The translations under genes were made by a program, and so were the position numbers. The notes beneath the pieces are model-generated. The model made no database searches and was not told the origin of the DNA. It was given only the letters and a program-made list of their open reading frames with translations. DNA of 64,000 bases, taken from contig DF236993.1 in assembly GCA_000708835.1 (NCBI GenBank), positions 62,001 through 126,000 of the forward strand, in the 5' to 3' direction. This document shows, one piece after another, positions 34,301 through 46,300 of this stretch; position 1 is the stretch's first letter; each line of letters begins with the position of its first letter. Source of the DNA: Klebsormidium nitens (taxonomy: Eukaryota; Streptophyta; Klebsormidiophyceae; Klebsormidiales; Klebsormidiaceae).

Positions 34301-37300
34301 GTTGGCGGTATTAGACTAGACCGCTGATGGGACAGAGGGTCACTACCGGCACACTTCTTGAAGACTGATTTCAGCAAGTGATGACCCGAGGGTCCTTTCT
34401 AGCATTGATCTTTGCACTTCGGTTTTCCTGGACTGGCTACCATAGTTTCCCTTGGCAACGATTCACATTTCTCCCTTGATGAGAATCGATTATCTACACT
34501 TGAAACTCTGAACTGAGGTCGACCTGGCTGCAGGAAAGACCCTCCGCATTCTCCCATTTCAGATCTCAAATCGGTGAACTTTCGGATTCAAGATCAGACT
34601 TCCTTGCGGCCGACCTGGTGCAGATTGCGCTGATCCAGATTGATTGAGTGGACTAGGAATCCAACCCGGCTAGCTTCAGGATTCATGCGCTGGCTGGCCA
34701 GATAAGATCCAGATGATCCAGATGACTTTGAACTTGAGGAGAAAGATTCGGGCTCCGCTTACGCCATGATTGGTGAACTTGACAAAGCCAAAGCCTCGGT
34801 TCTGCTTGCGTTTGGGATCGGCCCTTGGGGGCGACTCTCCGGTGGATGGCGGCATGGCTAGCTCGATAGACACGACGTTCTGAAAGGTCTGTCTCACGAG
34901 GGCCTCTAGATCTGATGGGCTCCACTCTGATTGGACACAAAGAGATCGAAGATGTGAATAGGCTCTGGTTGGATAAGCTGGAAGGGTGCTCATGCTTTGA
35001 TTGACAATACAGATGCTGATTTGAACAGGCCCTGATGTGAATGGGCGAGTTTAAGAGGCGAGGTGCCTTAATAGCGTCAATTGAACCCCCAATGAATCAC
35101 TTTCAGTACATTCTCAAGCCGATTCAACCTTCACGATCCCACCTAAACAAGCCCTAACTGATACTGCCACTGCAACAAGCGAGCAGGATAAATCCCACGT
35201 TGATTCTGGGGTCTCGCTCTCATTTAGAGCAGCCGTGTCATCGCTCTACTACTCTTCCGAGGGCGCTTCATCCCAAACATAACTCACCCTTCCTCAGGTT
35301 GCCAAGGAACAATGTGTCCTGCTCGTTCGAAATAGTCACTCCGATCCTCCTCCCTTGTACCTGGTGAAAGGAAGAAGCTTGTTTAGTACAGCCAGTGCTT
35401 GTTACAGCTTTGCAGGCAGCATACTCGAGCAGGATTTGAACCATAAGATGCTAGGAAACACTCTGTTGAAGACACCGTAAAGTAAGATAAGCAGCACGGG
35501 AACCACTGGAGAACATACATAAGAAGATGAAAAAGAGGAGTTGAAGTGTATAACAACTCCTCTTAGAGCAACAAAGAATGTTGAGAATGAGGTTTGAAGA
35601 TCTAAGCAAAGCAACAATTTCCAGCCCAAACAGGTCAGGACAGAAGACAATCAAGCTAGAAGACAAGGAACACAAACTAGACGCGCTCGGATCAAGTGAA
35701 CAAAACAGGGGACTTCTAAATGGTTCCTTGCTACGAATCCAATGAGAAAAAGGTCACAAAACTGGTCAAGAAGCCAACTCACGAAAGTCGCGTCATGCAT
35801 ATGCACTGCGTTCTGCGCCGACTCCTTGTTTGTGAATCGGATGAATGCAAATCCCTGCAACAGACATACCGGCACCGGTCACAAACGCTGTGGCACTGAA
35901 GTCGTCCTTCCACTTACGCTGATGTCCAAAGTCATGGATAATTCGTAACGGCCTATCTAACTTTGGATTTTATGGCTCCATGAAAGGCTGAGAGATGTAA
36001 AACCAAGGCATCAAAGCTCCCTTCCTGGCACATTTTCAAAAGATGGACACGAAACTTTGAAACTTCCTCCTGCAACATGGCTTGGGCTTCAGGGAACCCT
36101 TAGCAAGCAACTTACCTTTGGGCCCCCGGCCTTGTCATGCATCAACCTCAGCTCCACAATCTCGCCCGCTTTGCAAAACATCTACAGGCATTGAGGCAAT
36201 GAGATCTCCTGGAATCATTACAGAGGGGTTTGCAGCAACGGGGTCGCTGCATGCTATCTACAGGCTGGTCTTAGCTAGCCAGAATGTCCACGCAAACAGA
36301 TGTCCCAAAATTGGAAGTATCTCATGCCGATATGCTCCCTTGTATCAATTTCCGACGGTTTGTAACAACAAAATGAGCTTCCCAAGTAAAAATAAGTGCT
36401 GCGTCAAAAGCGTTATGCTGAGTACTGTGAGAATTGGCTTCGGGGTCCAAACTGAGCTGAGCCTGGTGGCAGCGAATGACCTCCTTGGGGAACACATGCA
36501 CTAGCCAATAGATCTTCGGACCAAACCCAAGCACAATGATAACCATAAGTCAAAGCATAACTTGAGAACTGCCGCGCCTGTCTCACCTCTCGGAGGTCCT
36601 CCTCTGTGGTCATCCGCTGGAGCCCTCCCACAAAGACCTCGGCCCCCTTAACCCGGTTTACCATGTTGTTAGCGTCCTTGACCCTGTCTCCACCCCTTGC
36701 CTCTTCCCTCTGCCCCCTCTGCTCTTCTTTCTCATCCTCAGCATCATTGTCTGTTTGCATCCTAGCCAGGGCCTCTTCGACCTCCGCTTCCTGTTGGTCA
36801 ATCAACTTACCCCTGCTCTCTTCTTCCATGCTTTTGGGTTTCACGGTGGTGGCTTCTGGGTCAGCGTTGCCGGCTTCTCCTTCAACCTTGGGACTTTTAG
36901 AGGTTTCGGGAGGTGGTGCATCAGTTTCTGGAAGCTCCATGGCCATAGGGGTTTCTGGGGCTGCTTCGACGTCTTGGTTGCGCTTTCCAAGCTCCTGTAG
37001 AAAGAATGACAACATGCGAATGACGCGGTGGTGCCAGAGTGCAGGCAAACGCTCCAAGCGAACATCATGACTGGTTTCGCTGTGCAATGCAGTTGCAGCT
37101 CTGAAACAACATACAATCAACTAAATATATATGTATGCACCCAGAAACTAGAGATGGTGGTGCATCCTAAGGTGGTGCATCCAGCAAGAGACTCTTTTCC
37201 AGACGTGTAACGGCTGTCTGATTCTAAGCAAAGTGCAAGTCGTGAAAAAGACTGGCAAGACAGCCGCTCAAATGCATCTATGCTCACATTCTCAAGTTTT

Positions 37301-37605
37301 CGCACCTTGGAAAGTACATCTGCAACCTGCACATTTGTATTAACGTCTGTTTGATCAGCAATTCTTGAACTGGCCAACGGAAGAAAGAGATAAATTGCTC
37401 TCAAAAAGCACCCACTCACGTTGGTAGCTGCCTCTTCCTGCTTGTCGACTAAGGTCTGGTGGCTCTCCTCGGGCTCCGATACCTCTCGCGTTGCCTCCAT
37501 GTTCAAATCAATCAACAGTGGACGCTCCTCACTGCTTTCTTTCGCTCCGCCACTGCCTGTCGTGGATAAGGAGAGCGGAATGCAAGCATCGTTGTCGGTC
37601 GCCAT
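28325..37605 (-). CDS. hnRNP Q/R-like RNA-binding protein, three RRMs
   Basis: Fourteen exons (minus): 37605-37420, 37326-37288, 36994-36587, 36181-36116, 35854-35783, 35360-35288, 34926-34763, 33868-33749, 33337-33257, 32519-32376, 31701-30982, 30605-30372, 29418-29213, 28556-28325; about 914 residues, all phases consistent. The N-terminal ~200 residues are acidic. RRM1 has EVFVGGL and GFAFIRF; RRM2 has TLFLGNL and RGFGFVKF, then the VVDWADTDPEIPEEEMAK linker typical of hnRNP Q/R; RRM3 has TAFLGNL and PVAFVHY. Exon 11 is a 240-residue RGG/Tyr-rich tract. Exon 12 (ILDSLRDLPEQAAASVLDQF, then SSMDLRAVRSKGAYL) matches the acidic/NURR domain that lies at the N terminus in animal homologues. Expected role: nuclear or cytoplasmic mRNA processing and stability. 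Intron 8 appears to use a GC donor. A donor-like GTGGGC in exon 14 leaves the exact C terminus uncertain. Confidence 0.85.
28590..28830 (-). repeat. Tandem array of exon 14 acceptor copies, period about 40 bp
   Basis: The true acceptor of the last hnRNP-like exon is at 28556 (CCACAG then GTCGTACGGTCGGTTGGAG). Upstream in the intron the unit recurs with boundaries at about 28591, 28632, 28675 and 28809. Each has a pyrimidine-rich TTCTCAG, TTCTGCAG, TGTTGCAG or TCGTGCAG followed directly by GTC. All four extra copies keep AG and are followed by GT, so each is also a possible AG|GT recursive splice point. Confidence 0.82.
30035..30290 (-). repeat. Two intronic copies of exon 12 end and donor, period 158 bp
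   Basis: Exon 12 of the hnRNP-like gene ends at 30372 (KGAYLDGEVAR, donor GTGAGG). Copies of the last ~50-60 exon bases with the donor recur downstream, with boundaries at about 30214 and 30056, exactly 158 bp apart each time. The first is nearly identical and keeps GTGAGG; the second is diverged (KGVILNGEIAR) and keeps GTGAAG. Confidence 0.88.
32175..32320 (-). repeat. Candidate diverged copies of exon 10 end and donor
   Basis: Exon 10 ends at 32376 with GGTCCGAAATTCAAGCTGCAG before GTGAAC. Similar sequence lies downstream at about 32300 (GAGAATTGGAGCTGCAG then GCGGGC) and about 32182 (GGTCCGAGTGGCAAGCGGCAG then GTGAGT). The last has a better donor than the true exon. Similarity is moderate, so this is less certain than the other arrays. 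Confidence 0.5.
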
Positions 37606-38596
37606 TGTCTTTTGCTGCCTGCAGTGTGCTCAGGCTCTCCAGCTTCATGCAGAGTGTCCCATGCAATATTATACCTCTAGCCTTGGGCGCGCAGATTCTG
37701 CCCTGGTGTGAATTGCAGCCTAGCTGTGACCTGGACGTCATGCCATGCCAGGGTCAAGGCTCAAACCTCAGGCTCAGGCAGCAGGCTCCAATGTCTGAAG
37801 ACCGCAAGTGATCCTTCAAGATTTTGTTGGATTTGGCAGCTTTCCGTACGTTCGATGAAACGCATCGACGGATTGCACTCGGGATGCGGTGTTGAATCCG
37901 TAGGAAGCCCGATATGAGTTGGATATGACACACAGCCTGCTCCGCCAGCGACGGCCACACTAGCTGCACAGCCTTGAGTCGAGAAATTGTTTCATGAGTT
38001 CGTCTCCAACGACCGACTGTCGCAATTTGCGGATCACATGAGGGTCGAGAAGGATGCATTACACTGCAATTATAATGGTTTCCAGCTTCGTTGCTACGAG
38101 AATATCCAGCTGTTCCAGACGTACGTGATACAATGAAAACGGACAGCCTTTCCCAATTTCCATCCCTGACTACTGTAACTTGTGTAAGTGCTGTTTTTCA
38201 AAACTGCACGAGCACATAAAGAGTCGATAAATCAAGCACGAGACACTTCAGATCGTTGCGTTGCATCAGCGTCTCCTATGCGACATGCTGATTAATCTGC
38301 GTATGTGGCTTGCAGTATGCCAGATGCAATGCTGCCAATAATTTGTGTTGTGACTGACAATGTGTTGCATTCGCAGCCTGCGCAATATCTGCTATTGGAA
38401 TATGCTGATCACATACTTGACGCCAAGCAAGCTTGATCCGCAAGGTCGCAACTTCAAAAACGTCCCTAGATGATGAAGCAGGCTCTCATTTAAAGCTCGT
38501 CAATATGAACGGACAGGTTGCGAAAGTAATACATGTTTGACTCCAAGCAAGCGCCGCCTAGAATTGCATATCTACGGGGAAGCATTCGCTGTCCCT
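37606..38596. other. Intergenic stretch, hnRNP-like promoter and BADC 3' flank
   Basis: The 5' flank of the hnRNP-like gene and the 3' flank of the BADC-like gene. Only short, unconvincing frames occur. No clear TATA box or repeat stands out. Confidence 0.5.
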
Positions 38597-41500
38597 TTAA
38601 GCCAGCTTCTTGATTCCCACGAACGAAGGCCGCACCTCCACAATTGGCTCTCCAAAACCGACCGCATCTGCAAAGAGCCCTTGCTTAGTGCCACTGGATG
38701 TTGGTTTTTTGAATCTTGAATATAGTGGCCACGGCATGGAAAAGATACTTGATCTACTTCGTAGCCTATGTACTCGAGCTCTTGCTAGACCACCTTCTTC
38801 GCGTTCCTAGATGTTTGACAAACCAAGGTTCAAAGCGTGCATTCTGGTGAGAATTGTGTACCATAGAACATGGCAAGTCAGACCTTGTTCGCCACGCTTA
38901 GAGCTGATCACAAGCATGCAGGCGGGAAATGATGTGCTTGAGTATTGTGACATAACTCACCCCCGTCTTCCACCAGGAAGTTGATGATCTCTCCAGAGAC
39001 AGTGGACTGCAAAACAATCGTACTCATGTTCAGCGTGAGGCTTTCTGACGTCATAGATAAGTACTAGGTCTTGAAAATCACCGCGTAAGAGAACTGTTTG
39101 AACTCTCAACGAGACCAAATATTAATACAAAAGTGATCTCGTGGCAAGGGCCGATCAGTCAGTCGCTAAATTAGAAGACCGTTGCAAGCTGCGTGAGCCA
39201 TCCACGCAGTCATGCAACTTCTTCGCACACCATAACGCGGGTGACCGAGCACCTTCTCGATGCCTGTCCAACGCTCGACAGGCCCACGTTCGAATCGACC
39301 ACAAGAAGGACGGCACAAAATCTGTCATCTCAGAAAGACGACATAGAGCAGACCGTTCGGCAGACACCTTTTAGGCCGTCAAGCAGGCGCGCACCTGCCT
39401 CCGGTCTGTCAGAAACAAGCCAGATGTAGATAGAAGCGAAACAGGGTGCAAGGGTTCTCACCTCGATGGGCTGCTGTGTGCCCAGCTGCTCGACGTAGCA
39501 GATGACCTGGCCCTCCTTCACCACTTGGCCCTGTATCAAAACAACGAAGGCGCGTAAGGATGAGTTTTTAGAGGCAAGCCTCAGACACTTCTGGAGCAAA
39601 GGCTTTTCTGAAGCACCAACTTTGATGAGTCGACGGTGAATGGAGCAAAACATCCACGTGGCACATTCGTTATACAAGGCCCCAGCTCTGGCAATGACAT
39701 CCGCATTTCCAAATGCAGATAAGTTTTCTGGAAACACCAAAGTGTAGCCCTTTTTGAGTACGATCGAGGCAACTCTTGACTTCGTCAGACAACGTCGCCA
39801 GAGAGACAGGTCAGACTTCAATGAGCGCAGGTCCCTACGTTTTCAGCCCCGGAAATTACCAATCCTGGCAAGCAAAGCTGGGAGTGAAGCAAAGGCAACA
39901 CAGCAATACGAACGTGCGCGCAAACCATGAGAAGCTACCTAAAAGGAAGCGCTGGCTCGTCAACCTACCTCGTTAGCGACGGACCTGCCTTGCTTGCCCT
40001 TACGCGCCCGGCCTCTCCTCAACACGCCGACCTGTCAAACCGATCAGGATGATGGGACACACATCAACACCTCGAAGAAGTTCATCTGGTCAAAAACATA
40101 CGAGACTCGCCCGTTCAATCTGCGTCAGGCTGCGCATTGGGCCCCTCTTGAGTGATCCTTTCACTCTGTCACCTTGACATGGGACAACTAGGTATGTGTG
40201 GAATAATAGATTTTGTGTTTATGATTAGGGTGATAATTGGAAATCGAGGCTGTCTTGTAGCGGCCTTTCAAAATCCAGCCGAATATCTCTTTGTACTTGC
40301 CCACCACATCTTTCAAAGCTTGCTAAACTCAGCAGAACAACAAAAATATTTTATCGATCTAAAAAGCTTGAGCACGCACCCTGGGTGCCAGCACAAAGTC
40401 GAGCCCCTCGTCCGGGCGAATCTCGTCTTCCGCCAAAGGCGCCTCCTTCTTGGGGGCTTCCGCCGGCGTCGTCTGCCTGGCCCGCAGGACTTCTTCCATG
40501 GAGACGTGAGGAGGCACGGGGGGCGTCGGGATCTCGAGCAGCGAGGCCTGGTGCGCAGCATGATGCGCGGCCCGCTCCCCGCTGACATCACGCAACACAT
40601 GCAGCCGGAAGCTGCCGACCTGGGGGGATGGGAGATACGAGTTGATACTGGGGTCAGTGTGGCGGGCATAGCAACATCCGTCCACATCTCACACTTGTGA
40701 TATTAGCAGGATGGGGGATGGGGATTAATGAGCAAGATCAAGGGTAGCACTGTGATTGGAGGGTGAGATGCACTAAGGAGGTCCAAGTAAATGGGTCCAC
40801 CTGGGGCCAAGGGAAGGGTAGACAAAGAGGCTATTCTATCCAATCAACTATATGCAGTTTTGAGCTGCTAGGTCTCAAAGAAGTAGAAAACATCTGGAGA
40901 AGATGGTGTGCAGATTGACAATGGAGGGCACTAAGTTGCACAGGCCTCTGACTGGGTTCTTTGCACTGATTAGCACGTGCAAGAGATTGGTGTTTCTCTG
41001 AGGCTCGCGCTTTCATTGCAGTTGCCGGGGGACGAAGCTTTACCTTCAACTTCAATTCTGCAATGCTAGTTTCATCGCAGAGTTCCACCAAAAGTTGCTG
41101 GACCTGCAAGCACCAAAGACCGAGCATGATTGTGTTTCCGGACCGATCGCTTTGCAGACAACAGGGCCCAATCAACAACTGGTCGGACGGGCAGATTTTA
41201 AAGAAATTATCAAAATAGCTTCAGCTGGTTAAGATGACAAGTGGATCGAGTGCCTGGAAGTGGAAAAAGTTGCAGAATCAACGTTGACCCTTCCCTGGTC
41301 GAAGGGGACTTGAGAAATGTTTTGTGATTTCTGAAGAAGGCCCCAAAGCCAAGAATGTGCTTCTCAGCTGCGTGTTCTGGCACCCTCACTGCAAGTCCAG
41401 AACGTTGATTCAACAAAGCCCTGAAAACTTGCCCAGCCCCATGTTGCTCAAAGAGACGCGGGCGGGTTTTCATCAAAAGCCTACCTCAAGTGCATTTGGC

Positions 41501-41994
41501 GATAGTGCGCTTTCTAGGAAGGACTCCTCAGCCTCATCTTCTGCCTCAATGGCTTCCGCCGCTGCATTTCAATCCAGCAAACACGTCAGGACTGATCAGG
41601 AACCGACTCATGACCACTAGCGTTTAACAGGAATTGTGGGGTTGCTACCAACCCTGAAGCAATGTGTCTTTGTGTCCCTGAAGCCAGCCTGATGCACTCC
41701 TTATTAATTTCAAATCCAGTGGCAGTAGTTTCGTGCGATCTTTAGCAAGCCACTTGAAAGCCAACTCGTTCACTCGCACTCACCTTCGACCGCCGCCGCA
41801 CAGCGAACCCCAGCTTGTCTAAAATTCGGCACATGCTGCCGCGCATTTGTCGCGCATGGTACGAGTCTCCGTCCGGCCCAGGCCTTGGCCAAGGGGGCAT
41901 TCACACCCACTGCTTTACACCGGCTGCAACCGGCAGAGCCAGCCAAACGAGAGGCCACCGAAGCTGGAAAACCAGGAACTCGATCAGTCATCAA
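38597..41994 (-). CDS. BADC: BADC-like protein, non-biotinylated BCCP homologue of plastid acetyl-CoA carboxylase
   Basis: Eight exons (minus): 41994-41784, 41561-41485, 41103-41044, 40619-40380, 40031-39969, 39530-39462, 39006-38961, 38667-38597; all phases agree, about 280 residues. Exon 1 is Ala/Arg/Ser-rich without acidic clusters after the start, a plausible chloroplast transit peptide. Exons 3-4 read CDETSIAELKLKVGSFRLHV, the N-terminal signature of plant biotin-attachment-domain-containing proteins. Exons 6-8 form the carrier-like domain: EGQVICYVEQLGTQQPIE, then TVSGEIINFLVEDG, ending with GFGEPIVEVRPSFVGIKKLA. At the hairpin where true carriers have EAMKM, this protein has VEQLG, so the biotinylated Lys is absent. 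In plants BADC proteins replace biotin carrier subunits in heteromeric acetyl-CoA carboxylase and lower its activity, restraining fatty acid synthesis. It is divergent with the plastid transaldolase gene. Confidence 0.92.
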
Positions 41995-43346
41995 TCAGAG
42001 CACAACGCAGGACTGGCAGCTGTACTGCACTCAAAAATATGATCGGGCCATTTTGGAGTAAAGGGTTGAAGTAGGAGCAAGGCATCGGTGGAGCACCCAG
42101 CCTTCTTTACTTGTCATCCCTTCACCTTTTCATCGACGAAACTGGCACCCTCCTGCATTCTTGAATTATCGCACAAGCAAATCATGAAACGAGATGCATG
42201 CTAATAATGCGCAGTGGCAATAAGAAAAAGCGCCCTAGATCTCATGCAGCTACATGGATAGTCGTTCAAGACTTCACTACCCGGACGTCACAGATCCAGT
42301 ACCTTTCATGCTCGTGGATGTTAAGTTTGCCTTACTACACTTGACATTGCGGCTAATGCGCCTGCTGGATTGAATGTGCCGCTGTTTTTTTACATAGACA
42401 TTAGCGCCACGATAATGAGACGACAACAACTGTCAAACTGCCCCCAACATGACTCACCAACTGAGGTACGGGACAATGCTGCAGCCATTGCACGAGCAGG
42501 ATCAAATGCGCGAGTCCTTTCTTGTGGCAACTGAAGGACTGCCCGCAATGAACAGACGCTTTTGCCGTTTGACGCGCTACTTTTTGCCGTTGCGCATTGC
42601 CTTCAAATGAGGCTCAAACACCGAGCAGCGACAACCAGAAAAAAAAGTATGTACAAAGAAATCAGCTGGCTGCACTGCCCGTTGCTGGCAAACCCTAGCT
42701 ACTTTCCTGTCAAGTATTGCACAGAGAGGAGTAATGAACAATGATCATTGATGTCCAGCAAGGAAAGACGAAGCGCAATTAGCGAGCAGAATGCAGCCTC
42801 AGGATGGGTGCAGGTGCCTGCAGACGATTTCGCACAGTGCATTTGCCACATGCTGACCTGGCATGTGGGTTCCAAATTTCCCTGTAGGCAGTACTGAAAT
42901 CTTTGTTGAGAATTAGTTCCGAAACGATGTAAGGCCTCGGCTTTGAAGGTACCGAATCTAGCTAGAGGGAGTGTGGACGAGATGAGACTCTTGAGGGTGC
43001 AAGACCATTCGATTAACGGCATCGGACTTGCTTCAACCGTCGATAAGTCGGATAAGTACTTCACAGACTCCACAACTGCACAGTAGCCCGAAACCTCAAC
43101 CTAGTTCGGCAGGATGGTCGTCGTCGAGAATTTTGCTCAGAGTCATGGCTTTTGCCTTTCGCACTGGCACTGTTCAGCTCATTGAAGAAAGCTTTCACAA
43201 GTTCAAGTTTCAGCAGTGCAGCAGCACAAGCTTGTGCATGATGCAGTGATAGGCACAGACACCCCACTATCCTCTTCTCGTGTCCTCTCCATCAGCACAC
43301 GTCTTCCTTTGTTCCTTGCTTTCACAATTTGTCAACAGGGGTGTCC
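41995..43346. promoter_or_regulatory. Divergent intergenic region between two plastid-protein genes
   Basis: 1.35 kb separates the start codons of the BADC-like gene (minus) and transaldolase (plus). It must contain both promoters and 5' leaders. No strong TATA box or known binding motif is evident by eye. Shared regulation is possible but only inferred from orientation and common destination. Confidence 0.45.
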
Positions 43347-46300
43347 ATGATGGAGACCGCGACGGCCACATTCTCGAATTGCTTGAGGTTTCCAGCCGCC
43401 GTGAGGAGCTCACCTCCGTGCAGCAAGGTGAATTGGTTCAATTCTTGCTCCAATTCAAATGTGCTTGAAGCTAGACACCAATTGAGCCTGCGAAAATGAA
43501 TGTGCTATGTCAAAAGAAGTTGGACTTCGAATGCAGTACTTTGCAATAAGTCTGTCTTTCGAAAAAGGTGGGTTTCTTGCCATTGGCCAAAGGCTTGCAT
43601 TGAAAAAGTTTTTGGATGCAGTGTGCAGCTCTGCTTATGTGATTTTTTGTAACACAATGGTTTATAAATACACCGCTTCACCTCATTGAAGTTTCTTAGT
43701 CATTTTGTGTCACTTACTTGCCCAGAAGCAGAAATGTGCACATGAGGCACTGCCTTCGTCAGTGACCTTGACTTATGGGAGCAGCCACAGGGAAAAGAGA
43801 CTGTTCAGAGGTTGTAACTCACATGAGAAAACCAGAGAATACAGAGAAAGTTCAGCAGACAGTCTGCTTTCTTCCCTATCCATTGCACTTCAGGCTCAGC
43901 TCAAAGGTCCTCAGAACCATGCTTATGCACGAACTCCAGCTCTCTTACAGAGCATGTGCCAAAACATGAGATTCATTTAGTCTGTGCTACTGTGTGAAGA
44001 AGTAAAGAGTATGCTGAAATGAACTCTTTCTTTCTTACAGGTCAGGGGGCTAGTGCTGGTAGCGTCTACAATCCTTCAGCGCCAAAGCTATTTCAAGCAA
44101 TGCTGCCTCCCCCTTTCCACCCATTTCTTGAAGCCGGTAAGCAGATTTGCGGTGGGGCCATCCCCAGCCACCAATGGAAGGCGGGCTGCACCAATCACAG
44201 CAGTACAAACAGCGGAAGCAGGTATGATCTCCAGATTAATCTCCTTGTTTTTCTACTGTGCCACCAGAAAACTGCAGTGGCCCTACATCTTGACTTGATT
44301 GACTTGTAGGCCCTTGCAAATATTTGGGCGCAAGCCCCTTCTTAGAAGATTTGAGCACCTCATGATTGAAAAGCAGAGAGGTAGATGAGGGGGCACTTTT
44401 CCTCATCCAGATGCTCAACTTTTTGATTTCTTTGAGCTGATGAAGAATGACTGTGAGTCTAATGCGCACTCTGGTGTACAGCAGTGCGAACGTCCGAGCT
44501 GGACGCCGTTTCCCAATTCAGTGAGATTGTTCCAGACACCATCAACTTTGATGACAGCGAAGGGTGAGTATTTATTCTACCCCTTGCGTGCTGGGTGAAC
44601 ATTATGGGGGAATTGCAGAAGATAGAACAAGGGAATTGCAGAAGATATAAAAAGGATGACTAATGCATCACGCCCCTCTACACCTGACTTTCATCGTCGG
44701 TGTTTGATGGTACTACAGTGTGCTTGATCCTGAAACCCCAATCTCTACTTGTAAAGCAAGCCTTTGAGAGAAAGACTTTCACGTTCAGGAAGCCAGAAAC
44801 TTTGCTTCTCAAAGTTGTGAATATGTTGGGATGTCCTTTGTTTTTCATCTTGAAGACAAAATTGACTGTGCAGCTTCCTCGCCACGGCTGCCACAGTGAC
44901 GCCAGGGTTTCTTGTCAGCTTGAGCAACCAGGCAGGGGGAAAGCTCAAGGTCAGTACCACATCCTTGTCCATCTCCCTCTCAGGCTGCTTATCAGGTAGA
45001 CATTCTCCTTGCTAAGCTCAAATTTGCCCTCCTGATACACCAGGAGAAAGTGCAAGCTATCAAAGCTGGCATTCAACACCACCACTGGGCTTGATTTGGT
45101 TGTAAACTTCAGTTTCACAAAAGTTGCACCCTCCTGGCTGAGTTTCTCATTGCTCTATGAGTAGGAACTTCGACCTCCGCTTCTCCTTTAGTACTCCCGT
45201 CCGTCAGCTGATGTGGCAAAGGCCAGCACGAATCTTAGAATCTTCCCAATGGGTTCGAACAACGCTCAGTTTAGAGTTGGGACCAAAGGACTTGGGGCAC
45301 ACAATATGACCAAATTTAAATGTGTCTTTTGCAGGACGCTGTGGATTCTGCTTTGGGTGCTGACTGCAAGCTGGAGGATAACAGCATGTCGTGCTTCTTG
45401 GACAAGGTAAGCGGCCCCTGATGCGTTTACACCAGTTTTCTGGCGGCTGATGACTCCCATGAATGACACTATCCTGAATTACTTCTCTTTTGACCCGCAT
45501 AATGATCAGATTTCACTTGCTAAAATGTTATGAGCTTTTCAACTTGAAGCCCTTTCACTGTACAGGGTTCGTGCGATATTGACAGCACACTGGATCTCAG
45601 TCGATCATCAATAAAGCAACCCCCGAGCCTGAACCGGCTACTCCGCAATGCTTCTAAGCTTAAGTCTCGCTGGATATACCCCGAAAAAAGACTTCATACT
45701 CTACTCCTTTGAGCCTGGAAGGGTCGGATTGATGAACTTCTCTCGTTCGCACAGGCCATGGTGAACGTTGGAGCGATCCTCTCCCGGCGTGTGTCCGGCA
45801 AGGTGTCGAACGACATCGACGCACGGATTGCGCACGACACGCAAGCCATTCTCGACAAGGTGCGTACGATTCTATGCTTCGGGCGCTGTCAGAATAAACT
45901 GCTCTTTTTCTGGATTCCTTTTCCATTCTCTCGTATGGTCTGCCGGGCTTGACACATTTCCCTGCTGGAGAGCACGTGCCTCGAGCAACGAAGCGATGAA
46001 CTTGCCCCTGCTTTCTTCGTGGCAACGGATATCCTTTCAAGTATACTAGGGATTAGCTTCAAGAAGCGATTTGGCTCTCTCCATTGCCTACGCAAGCGCT
46101 ATGTGGCAGAAAGAACGACGTTTCTGTTTGAACGAATGCAATGAGAAAGTCCTTTCAGACTGCCAAGGAAACCGTTTTCAAGAACGGGTTTTTAAGCCGA
46201 CGGTCCCAAAGTGGTCGAAATTAGTAACCAGACCGTCGACAAACTCGGGCTATTGCCAAGGGGGGTCGTTGGTATCGGCGCCTGAGTCTACGTTCTCCCT

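Noticed and set aside
35425-35450. tRNA B-box-like sequence GGTTCAAATCC on the minus strand
   Set aside because: The flanking bases do not form a T-arm stem and no A box or acceptor stem is found at the right distance.
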